A DNA stretch of 5,227 nucleotides, from assembly GCA_902470915.1 (NCBI GenBank), contig CABRIB010000112.1, positions 1 to 5,227 on the forward strand. The letters run 5' to 3'. The notes beneath the pieces are model-generated. The model ran no database searches, was not told the origin of the DNA, and worked only from the letters and a program-made list of their open reading frames with translations. Both the position numbers and the translations under genes were made by a program. Numbering within the stretch: position 1 is the stretch's first letter; every line of letters starts with the position of its first letter. Shown in pieces: positions 1 to 5,227 of this stretch. The stretch is from an uncultured Collinsella sp. (GTDB lineage: Bacteria > Actinomycetota > Coriobacteriia > Coriobacteriales > Coriobacteriaceae).

Positions 1-46
1 AGATAGGAGTCCGTCTCGTGGGCTCGGAGATGTGTATAAGAGACAG
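1..46 (+). other. Illumina Nextera P7-side adapter (sequencing artefact)
   Basis: This is not genomic DNA. Bases 1-4 match the end of the P7 primer. Bases 5-12 (AGGAGTCC) match the adapter-strand form of Nextera index N705. Bases 13-27 are the Nextera read-2 overhang, and bases 28-46 are the 19-bp Tn5 mosaic end. Genomic sequence can begin no earlier than about base 47. Any reading frame that starts here, such as one from the ATG at 32, is artificial. Confidence 0.98.
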
Positions 47-104
47 ATATACGGACTGTTTAGCGCCCCAGAACGGCTAATCAGTCCGTATATCACCGCA
101 AGTT
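47..104. repeat. Palindromic intergenic repeat, copy A, left arm cut off by contig end
   Basis: Bases 47-58 and 82-93 are perfect 12-bp inverted arms. After a T59/T81 mismatch the stem resumes with 60-64 paired to 76-80, leaving an 11-nt loop (65-75). The right side, 79-104, aligns without gaps to 4216-4241 of the large palindrome near the tRNA at 21 of 26 positions, including the shared blocks CAGTCC and CACCGCAA. In that full copy the arms are 28 bp, so here the outer part of the left arm is probably missing beyond the adapter junction. No coding function is visible. It is best described as a dispersed palindromic element upstream of the oxidoreductase genes. Confidence 0.75.
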
Positions 105-186
105 ATGTATGGGTGGGTGGATTTTGTCCTAAAACGGTGTGCGGCCCCTCGTTTGGTACACTTAAACGTACTGGACAAGTGGAGAG

Positions 187-1101
187 ATGGGGGAGAACGT
201 GCTCAAGTTCGGTACCTACGTCCGTGTTGGAAACGCGGCCGAAGCCTATGAGCTCTTGCAGAAGAACCGCAACAACAAGATTGTGGGCGGTGGCATCTGG
301 ATGCGCCTGGGTTCGCGTCGTGTGGCGACGGCGATTGACCTTTCGGCCTGCGGTCTCGATCAGATCGAGGAGACCGAGACCGAGTTTCGCATCGGTGCCA
401 TGTGTACCCTGCGCCAGCTCGAGCGCCATGCCGAGCTCAACGCGCTTGTCAACCATGTCTTTGAGTTCGCCGTCCACGATATCGTGGGCGTGCAGCTGCG
501 CAATACCGCCACGGTGGGCGGCAGCATCTACGGTCGCTTTGGCTTCTCGGACGTGCTCTCGGCCTTTTTGGCGCTCGATTCCTATGTTGAGCTGACGGGC
601 GCCGGCCGCGTGCCGCTCGCCGAGTTTGTCGACATGGGTTACGTGCGCGACGTGATCGAGCACATCGTGGTCGTTAAACACGACTACCGCGCGAGCTACG
701 AGGCCGTGCGCAAGGCTGCGACCGACTTCCCCTCGCTGAACGTCACCGCTGCCTGGTGGAACAACAGCTGGCATGTCACCGTGGGTGCCCGTCCGCTGCG
801 CGCAACCCTGCTGCAGGGCGAGGCATGCGGTCTGGTGAACGAGCAGCCTTCCGAGGACGAGCTTCGCGCCCTGGCCGCATCCGTGCGCGCGCTGAGCTAC
901 GGCACCAACCTATGGGGCTCGGCCGACTACCGTCGCCGCATCTCGGCCCCGCTCGCCATCCAGGCCGTGCGCCGCGCCGCCGGCATCGAGCTTTCTGCCG
1001 CGCTTGCCCGCGAGCTCGAGACCGTGCAGGTCCCCAAGTTTGCCACGGACGAGTATTCCTGCCGCCGCGTGCCCGGCGTCGATTCTAGCGAGGTGCGCTA
1101 A
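187..1101 (+). CDS. FAD-binding subunit of a xanthine dehydrogenase-family molybdenum hydroxylase
   Basis: This 304-residue protein is the flavin subunit (XdhB / CoxM type) that should accept electrons from the iron-sulfur clusters of its partner and pass them to an acceptor such as NAD+ or another carrier. It is expected to be cytoplasmic, with no signal peptide or membrane segment. The first FAD-binding motif is VGGGIWMRLG (residues 33-42). The second is LRNTATVGGSI (104-114), with Ser where the family often has Asn (GGN). The C-terminal part from about residue 165 (DFPSLNVTAAW and following) matches the CO dehydrogenase flavoprotein C-terminal domain. The length is normal for the family (about 280-300). 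The start is uncertain: ATG 187 has GGAGAG directly against it with no spacer, whereas GTG 199, giving MLKFGTYV, has GGGGGA at 189-194 with a 4-nt spacer. The stop overlaps the next start by one base (TAATG), which implies cotranscription and translational coupling. The family is secure; the physiological substrate is unknown. Confidence 0.92.
   Translation: MGENVLKFGTYVRVGNAAEAYELLQKNRNNKIVGGGIWMRLGSRRVATAIDLSACGLDQIEETETEFRIGAMCTLRQLERHAELNALVNHVFEFAVHDIVGVQLRNTATVGGSIYGRFGFSDVLSAFLALDSYVELTGAGRVPLAEFVDMGYVRDVIEHIVVVKHDYRASYEAVRKAATDFPSLNVTAAWWNNSWHVTVGARPLRATLLQGEACGLVNEQPSEDELRALAASVRALSYGTNLWGSADYRRRISAPLAIQAVRRAAGIELSAALARELETVQVPKFATDEYSCRRVPGVDSSEVR
1090..1095 (+). promoter_or_regulatory. 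Ribosome binding site and TAATG coupling junction for the molybdopterin subunit
   Basis: GAGGTG lies 5 nt before ATG 1101, inside the last codons of the upstream gene. The upstream stop TAA (1099-1101) shares its final A with that ATG. Ribosomes ending the flavin subunit can restart on the catalytic subunit, which fits a fixed stoichiometry. This supports the choice of ATG 1101 as the start. Confidence 0.7.
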
Positions 1102-3932
1102 TGGCTGCCAAACTCATCGATCTTTCCTTTACGCTCAACGGCCGTAAGGTCAAGGTTCAGATTGCCCCCGACACCATGCTCTTTGCGCTGCTGCGCGAGC
1201 AGGGCTGCGCGTCGGTGCGCTGTGCCTGCGAGACCACCAACTGCGGCCTGTGCACAGTGTGGCTCGACGGCGACCCGGTGCTGAGCTGCTCGGTTCCCGC
1301 CGCGCGCGTCGAGGGCCGCTCCATCACTACGCTCGAGGGCCTCAAGGCCGAGTCTGAGGCGCTCGCCCGCGCAATGGCTGCCGAAGGCGCCGAGCAGTGT
1401 GGTTTTTGCGCTCCCGGCCTCATCATGAACGTGCTGGCGCTCGCCCGTGCCGCCAAGGAGGACCCGAGCCTTGTTGCCACGCGCGAGGAGCTCTCGCGCC
1501 AGCTCGCCGGCAACCTCTGCCGCTGCAGCGGCTATGAGAGCCAGCTGCGCGCCATCGTCCGCTTCCTCAACGAGTCTGGCGTGCAGGTGGGCTTCGAGAT
1601 GCCCGAGCTGCCGGTCAACGACACCAGCTGCGACGGCGTCGCGTACAAGCAGATTACCCACAAGCAGCCCAAGAAGGACTCGAAGGCCCTGCTCGAGGGT
1701 CGTCCCGTCTACACGGGCGACATGGTGCCCGCCGGCGCCCTGATCGTTAAGCTCAAGCGCAGCCCGTATGCCCGCGCCAAGATCCGCTCCATCGATACGT
1801 CGCGCGCACTGAAGGTGCCCGGCGTGGTGGGCGTCTACACCTACGAGGACGTGCCCCAGCGCCGCTTTACCATCGCCGGCCAGAGCTATCCGCAGCCGAG
1901 TCCCTACGACCGCTTGATCCTCGAGAACCTCGTCCGTTACCAAAACGAAGAGGTGGCGATCGTCGCCGCCGAGACCGAGGAGGCTGCCGACAAGGCGCTC
2001 AAGCTCATCAAGGTCGACTATGAGGTGCTCGAGCCGCTGCTCGACTTTACCCAGGCACTCGATAACGACATCGTGGTCCACCCCGAGGGCGATGTGACCT
2101 TTATGTTCCCGCAGGGCGGCGACGTCCCGCGCAACCTGGTGTGCAGCGGTACCAGCGATTTTGGCGACTTGGACGAAGCCTTCGCCCAGAGCGACATCGT
2201 CTTCACCCGCACCTACACCAGCCAGGCCACGCAGACCGCGCCCATGGAGACCTTCCGAGCCTTCGCGACGACCGACGCGTTTGGGCGTATCTCGGTGACC
2301 ACCTCCACGCAGGTACCCTTCCACGTGCGCCGCATGGTCGCGCAGTCGCTCGACATTCCGCAGTCGCAGGTGCAGGTCATTAAGCCGCGCATCGGCGGTG
2401 GCTTTGGCTCCAAGCAGACGGGCTGCTGTGAGATCTTCGTGGCATTCGTTACCCAGCAGACCGGCCGTCCGAGCTATTGCTGCTACACCCGCGAGGAGAC
2501 CATCACTGCGGGCAATTCGCGTCACCAGATGCAGATGACCGTTAAGCTGGGCGCCATGAACGACGGCACCATCACGGCCATCGACTTGCATACGCTGTCC
2601 AACGCCGGCGCGTATGGCGAGCATACCACCACGACGATCGGCCTTTCGGGCCACAAGAGCCTGCCCATCTACAACCATGTGAAGGCGAGCCGCTTTAGCT
2701 GGGACGCCGTCTACACCAATACCAACCGAGGCGGTGCGTATCGCGGCTACGGTGCCACCCAGGGCCAGTTTGCCGTGGAGAGTGCCGTCAACGAGCTCGC
2801 CGACATGCTGCACATGGATCCCGCCGACCTGCGTCTTAAGAACATGGTTCACGAGGGCGAGATTATGCCGCAGTACTACAACGAGAAGCTCAACGCCTGC
2901 GCGCTCGACCGCTGCCTGCTGCGCGCGATGGACATGATCGGCTGGCGCGACAAGCCGCTGGCCGTGGACCTGGGCGACCGCGTGCGTGCTCTGGGCTGTG
3001 CGCTCACCATGCAGGGCTCGGGCATTTCCAACGTGGATATCGCCGGCATCGACATGCGCCTGGAGGAAGACGGCTTCATTACCATCGGCACCGGCGCCAC
3101 CGATAACGGCATGGGCGTCGACACGATCCTGGCGCAGATTGCCGCCGAGGAGCTGGGCGTGGAGAGTTCGCTGATCGTGGTGCGCGGCGTAGACACCGAC
3201 GTGTCGCCGTTCGACGCCGGCTCGTACGCGAGCTCGGGCACGTACGTGACGGGCCTGGCAGCCAAGAACGCCGCGACCGAGCTGCGCGAGAAGATCTGCG
3301 CCAAGGCCGCCCAGATGTGGGACGTGGACGCCGCCGACGTGGTCTTCGACGGCCAGTACGTGCGCCTGTCCGACGAGCGTGCCGCGCGCGAGCAGAACCG
3401 CTACCTCACGCTGCGCGACTTTGCCAACCTGTGCGTCAAGAACATTGCGGGCGGCGACGCGCTCACCTCGCATGCCTCTGCCTGCCTGCCCGTTTCGCCC
3501 CCGCCGTTTATGGCCGGCATTGCCGAGGTCGAGGTCGACAAGGCCACCGGCAAGGTGACTGTGGTGGACTACGCGGCGGCCGTCGACTGCGGCACTGTGA
3601 TCAACGAGGCGCTCGCGCGCGTCCAGGCCGAGGGCGGCATTGCCCAGGGTATCGGCCACGCGCTCTACGAGATTGTCGAGCACGACGACCGCGGTCGCCT
3701 GCGCACCGGCAACTTTATGAGCTACAAGCTGCCCACGCGTCTGGATATCGGCAGTATTCGCGTGGCCTTTGAGCCGAGCTACGAGCCGACGGGCCCGTTT
3801 GGCGCCAAGTCGATCGGCGAGGTCGTCATCAACACGCCGCTCGCCGCCGTGGCCTCGGCCGTAGCGCACGCCACCGGCCATCAGGTTCGCTCGCTTCCGA
3901 TCACGCCCGAGAAGGCCCTGCTGGGGGAGTAG
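1101..3932 (+). CDS. Fused [2Fe-2S] / molybdopterin catalytic subunit, xanthine dehydrogenase-aldehyde oxidoreductase family
   Basis: This complete 943-residue protein is the catalytic chain of a cytoplasmic molybdenum hydroxylase. Residues 1-78 form a plant-type ferredoxin domain, with cluster ligands C43, C48, C51 and C63. Residues 80-157 form the second [2Fe-2S] domain, with C100 and C103 (CGFCAPG) and C140 and C142 (CRCSGY). The aldehyde oxidase/xanthine dehydrogenase hammerhead domain starts near RPVYTGD (201-207). The Mo-pterin domains follow, with IGGGFGSKQ (431-439), AYRGYG (546-551; R548 matches bovine xanthine oxidase Arg880), NGMG (669-672) and GAKSIGE (901-907; E907 matches the catalytic Glu1261). 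The order Fe-S then Mo, with FAD on a separate chain, resembles the 907-residue Desulfovibrio aldehyde oxidoreductase plus a flavin partner, and differs from eukaryotic Fe-S/FAD/Mo enzymes. Q439 replaces bovine Glu802, so xanthine is not assured as substrate. An aldehyde, a purine or another N-heterocycle are all possible. No cofactor-maturation gene is in view. Confidence 0.93.
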   Translation: MAAKLIDLSFTLNGRKVKVQIAPDTMLFALLREQGCASVRCACETTNCGLCTVWLDGDPVLSCSVPAARVEGRSITTLEGLKAESEALARAMAAEGAEQCGFCAPGLIMNVLALARAAKEDPSLVATREELSRQLAGNLCRCSGYESQLRAIVRFLNESGVQVGFEMPELPVNDTSCDGVAYKQITHKQPKKDSKALLEGRPVYTGDMVPAGALIVKLKRSPYARAKIRSIDTSRALKVPGVVGVYTYEDVPQRRFTIAGQSYPQPSPYDRLILENLVRYQNEEVAIVAAETEEAADKALKLIKVDYEVLEPLLDFTQALDNDIVVHPEGDVTFMFPQGGDVPRNLVCSGTSDFGDLDEAFAQSDIVFTRTYTSQATQTAPMETFRAFATTDAFGRISVTTSTQVPFHVRRMVAQSLDIPQSQVQVIKPRIGGGFGSKQTGCCEIFVAFVTQQTGRPSYCCYTREETITAGNSRHQMQMTVKLGAMNDGTITAIDLHTLSNAGAYGEHTTTTIGLSGHKSLPIYNHVKASRFSWDAVYTNTNRGGAYRGYGATQGQFAVESAVNELADMLHMDPADLRLKNMVHEGEIMPQYYNEKLNACALDRCLLRAMDMIGWRDKPLAVDLGDRVRALGCALTMQGSGISNVDIAGIDMRLEEDGFITIGTGATDNGMGVDTILAQIAAEELGVESSLIVVRGVDTDVSPFDAGSYASSGTYVTGLAAKNAATELREKICAKAAQMWDVDAADVVFDGQYVRLSDERAAREQNRYLTLRDFANLCVKNIAGGDALTSHASACLPVSPPPFMAGIAEVEVDKATGKVTVVDYAAAVDCGTVINEALARVQAEGGIAQGIGHALYEIVEHDDRGRLRTGNFMSYKLPTRLDIGSIRVAFEPSYEPTGPFGAKSIGEVVINTPLAAVASAVAHATGHQVRSLPITPEKALLGE

Positions 3933-3963
3933 ACGAGGCGCCGCCGCCCTTTGGCAAGCCCGG

Positions 3964-4149
3964 GGAAACCGCATCCCGCTTTTCGTCCGAATTGCGGGAT
4001 GCGGTTTCCGTTTGAGGCCCCTGGCGGAAAGTGCATCCCGGAATAGGGGCTCAAAACGGGTTGCAGTTTCCGGTTGATGGCTATAGCGGAAGCCGCATCC
4101 CATTCCGAGGCCCCAAGCCGGGACGCGCTTTCCGGCGCATGGCCAGCAC
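3964..4149. repeat. Three tandem 62-bp hairpin units in the intergenic gap
   Basis: Units start at 3964, 4026 and 4088, exactly 62 bp apart, and align without gaps. Each contains an inverted repeat: 3964-3979 with 3994-4009 (perfect, 16 bp), 4025-4040 with 4057-4072 (two mismatches) and 4087-4101 with 4120-4134 (imperfect). Arms are conserved (GGAA, GCATCCC, then GGG, GC, TTTCC) while loops differ. Column 7 pairs with column 40 as C-G in units 1 and 3 and as T-A in unit 2 (4032/4065), a paired double change. The last third of unit 3 is the weakest. The array starts 31 bp after the stop of the oxidoreductase. It may act as a 3'-end or mRNA-stabilising structure, as REP-type elements do elsewhere, but that role is inference. 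No reading frame here looks coding. Confidence 0.8.
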
Positions 4150-4163
4150 CGCCTGACTGCCGA

Positions 4164-4250
4164 GTCCCACCGAAGTTGCGGTGGAATAGGGACTGTTTTG
4201 GAGGACTGGAGCCCCAAACAGTCCCTATTCCACCGCAACTTCGATGGGGC
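4164..4250. repeat. 87-nt palindromic intergenic repeat, copy B (complete)
   Basis: Bases 4171-4198 and 4216-4243 are perfect 28-bp inverted arms around a 17-nt centre. Outside them, after the C4170/A4244 mismatch, 4164-4169 pairs with 4245-4250 (one G-T pair). The right arm matches the repeat at the left end of the window (79-104). Three stem pairs differ between copies by double substitution yet stay paired, so the fold and not only the sequence is kept. There is no T-tract directly after the stem, so it is not a standard intrinsic terminator. It lies between the oxidoreductase genes and the tRNA. It could be a dispersed miniature palindromic element or a bidirectional transcript-end structure. 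Confidence 0.82.
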
Positions 4251-4325
4251 GGCGGGGGATTCGATGCGTACTCGTGGTGAGGTCGTGAGCCTGTAAAAGG
4301 TGTGCGTGCGCTTGCCGTTCGTATC

Positions 4326-4334
4326 TGCTATCAT
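4326..4334 (+). promoter_or_regulatory. Candidate extended -10 promoter of tRNA-Leu
   Basis: TGCTATCAT fits an extended -10 element (TGn plus TATCAT, five of six consensus bases), 19 bp before the mature tRNA 5' end. No good -35 box sits 16-18 bp upstream; TTGCCG at 4312-4317 is too close. The call rests on the extended -10 match and its position only. Confidence 0.4.
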
Positions 4335-4353
4335 TCCTAGTCTGTGCGCTCAT

Positions 4354-4437
4354 GCGGGCGTGGCGGAATTGGTAGACGCGCCAGATTTAGGTTCTGGTGG
4401 GATTCCCGTGAAGGTTCGAGTCCTTTCGCCCGCACCA
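4354..4437 (+). tRNA. tRNA-Leu (anticodon UAG)
   Basis: This is a complete 84-nt class II tRNA with an encoded CCA end. The acceptor stem is 4354-4360 paired with 4427-4433, followed by discriminator A4434 and CCA at 4435-4437. The D-arm region carries the usual GGTAGACGC stretch. The anticodon stem CCAGA/TCTGG (4381-4385 and 4393-4397) encloses the loop TTTAGGT, with anticodon TAG at 4388-4390, so it decodes CUA and probably other CUN leucine codons. The long variable arm GGGATTCCC (4399-4407) is typical of leucine tRNAs. The T arm has loop TTCGAGT (4415-4421). It stands alone, with tig 91 bp downstream. No partial tRNA copy suggesting an integrated element is seen in the flanks. Confidence 0.97.
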
Positions 4438-4474
4438 TCGCACTTGCGTCGGCCCTGGCCGTCGCGACACTTTG

Positions 4475-4504
4475 TTGCATAAAGGTACCAGCACCTCAGA
4501 TAAG
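4475..4504 (+). promoter_or_regulatory. Candidate promoter of tig
   Basis: TTGCAT (4475-4480) could be a -35 box and GATAAG (4499-4504) a -10 box, with an 18-bp spacer. Transcription would begin near 4511 and leave a leader of roughly 18 nt that still includes the ribosome binding site. The match is modest, and read-through from the tRNA promoter cannot be excluded. Confidence 0.3.
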
Positions 4505-4516
4505 CTGGGCAGTATG

Positions 4517-4522
4517 AGGAGG
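4517..4522 (+). promoter_or_regulatory. Ribosome binding site that fixes the TTG start of tig
   Basis: AGGAGG is a full Shine-Dalgarno core 6 nt before TTG 4529. The in-frame ATG 4514 overlaps it and would place the binding site inside the coding region. The in-frame GTG 4526 would have only a 3-nt spacer. Confidence 0.75.
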
Positions 4523-4528
4523 AACGTG

Positions 4529-5180
4529 TTGAACATCACCGCTTCTGACGTCAAGGACGCCAAGCTCACCGCTACGGTCACCATCCCGGCCGCCGACGTC
4601 GACGCCGCGATCAAGAAGGCCTACAAGGACACCGCCAAGAAGTATCGCTTCCCGGGCTTCCGCGCTGGCAAGGCTCCCCGTCCGGTCATCGACTCCGCTC
4701 TTGGCGCCGAGGCTACCCTTGCTCAGGCCACCAACGACCTGATCGCCGCCAACGAGCCCGCCGTCCTCAACGAGTTGGACATCGTCCCCACCAAGAGCGG
4801 TGACTACAAGGAGCTCGACCTCACCAAGGATCACGAGGACTACACCTACACCGTCGAGTTCTCCCTGCGTCCCGCTGCCGAGCTCTCCTCCTTCGACGCC
4901 GTCGAGATCGAGATGCCTCCCGCGGAGGTCACCGAGTCCGAGATCAACAACCAGGTCGAGATGCTCCTCAACTACCGTGCCACCTTCGAGGACGTCGAGG
5001 GTCGCGCCGTCGAGGCTGACGACTATGTCACCGTCGACCTCAAGGCCGTCGAGAACGCCGACAACTTTGCCGCTGAGGGCCGCATGCTCATCGCCGGTAG
5101 CGACAGCAACCCCAAGGAGTTCAACGAGGCTCTGATCGGTGCTAACGTTGACGACGTCAAGACCGTTACCTGGACCGACG
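4529..5180 (+). CDS. tig: Trigger factor, N-terminal 217 codons (3' end missing)
   Basis: Trigger factor is the ribosome-bound chaperone that meets nascent chains at the exit tunnel and carries an FKBP-type prolyl isomerase domain. Starting at TTG 4529 (MNITASDVKD), the ribosome-docking signature GFRAGKAPR falls at residues 43-51, the same numbering as in E. coli, which supports this start over ATG 4514. The ribosome-binding domain spans about residues 1-110 and a linker follows. The FKBP-like domain begins near DYVTVDL (165-171). It is divergent: the usual F-E-G-G stretch reads FAAE (180-183), so isomerase activity may be weak; degenerate versions occur in other actinobacteria. The last genomic base is about 5180. 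The C-terminal half of this usually 430-460-residue protein is absent because the contig ends, not because the gene is broken. The in-frame tail to TAG 5227, including VSYTHLTLPTI, is translated adapter. The gene is probably monocistronic behind tRNA-Leu. Confidence 0.93.
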
Positions 5181-5227
5181 CTGTCTCTTATACACATCTG
5201 ACGCTGCCGACGATACTCCTTGTGTAG
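5181..5227 (+). other. Illumina Nextera P5-side adapter (sequencing artefact)
   Basis: Bases 5181-5199 are the reverse complement of the Tn5 mosaic end. Bases 5200-5213 are the reverse complement of the Nextera read-1 overhang. Bases 5214-5221 (TACTCCTT) are the reverse complement of index S507/N507, AAGGAGTA. GTGTAG (5222-5227) begins the P5 primer complement. The apparent stop codon ending the trigger-factor frame lies in this primer sequence. On the opposite strand the adapter yields a spurious start reading MCIRDS. Confidence 0.98.

Noticed and set aside
105..186. Promoter and possible operator for the oxidoreductase unit (TACACT at 157-162; short inverted arms CGTTT/AAACG at 150-154 and 164-168).
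   Set aside because: The -10-like hexamer has no credible -35 at proper spacing, and 5-bp arms are too short to separate from chance. A promoter is expected here but I cannot place it.
32..595. A plus-strand open frame starting at ATG 32.
   Set aside because: Its start lies in the Nextera adapter, and the rest overlaps the flavin subunit in another frame.
3964..4009. First 62-bp unit as an intrinsic terminator of the oxidoreductase operon.
   Set aside because: The stem is perfect and well placed, but the following bases (GTTTGAGGCC) are not a T-tract and the hairpin is one of a repeated series. A terminating or stabilising role remains possible but is not shown.
3964..4250. CRISPR array.
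   Set aside because: There are only three degenerate units, repeated over their whole length with no unique spacers of constant size between conserved repeats, and no cas genes.
1098..4334. A 1078-codon open frame on the minus strand covering the molybdopterin subunit and the repeats.
   Set aside because: It is antisense to a clearly conserved enzyme, is rich in H, R, G, A, V and L as expected from GC-biased complementary codons, runs through the palindromes, and shows no recognisable domain. It is a shadow frame.
4354..4437. tRNA-Leu as an integration site of a mobile element.
   Set aside because: There is no integrase and no duplicated tRNA 3' end in the window, and the downstream neighbour is a housekeeping gene.
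4496..5197. A 233-codon minus-strand open frame beginning MCIRDS.
   Set aside because: The start codon and first residues come from the Tn5 mosaic end, and the remainder is antisense to trigger factor.

Overview
The window looks like one complete short-read assembly contig rather than a cut from a longer sequence. It carries untrimmed Illumina Nextera adapter, with legible index bases, at both ends (1-46 and 5181-5227). The genomic part is therefore about 47-5180. The DNA is GC-rich, with G or C in most third codon positions. The trigger-factor sequence and the style of the oxidoreductase genes suggest an anaerobic gut actinobacterium of the class Coriobacteriia, most likely Collinsella. That assignment rests on recognition, not on a search.

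Layout from left to right: (1) adapter; (2) the cut-off left end of a palindromic repeat (47-104) and a short leader; (3) a two-gene unit on the + strand, made of an FAD-binding subunit of the xanthine dehydrogenase / CO dehydrogenase family (187-1101) and a fused [2Fe-2S]-molybdopterin catalytic subunit (1101-3932), joined by a TAATG stop/start overlap; (4) a 421-bp non-coding gap (3933-4353) holding three tandem 62-bp hairpin units (3964-4149) and an 87-nt near-perfect palindrome (4164-4250) of the same family as the one at the left end; (5) tRNA-Leu(UAG) with encoded CCA (4354-4437); (6) the first 217 codons of trigger factor (tig), starting at TTG 4529 and cut off by the right adapter at 5181.

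The two oxidoreductase genes should form one molybdenum hydroxylase. Substrate would be hydroxylated at the Mo-pterin site, and electrons would pass through two [2Fe-2S] clusters of the large chain to FAD on the small chain. The substrate cannot be read from the sequence, because the residue matching the xanthine-binding Glu802 of bovine xanthine oxidase is Gln here. The tRNA and tig are housekeeping genes with no visible link to the oxidoreductase. The least explained material is the repeat DNA in the intergenic gap. Both repeat types keep their base pairing through double substitutions between copies, which points to conserved hairpins. I see no defence system, mobile element with a transposase, CRISPR array or novel multigene system.
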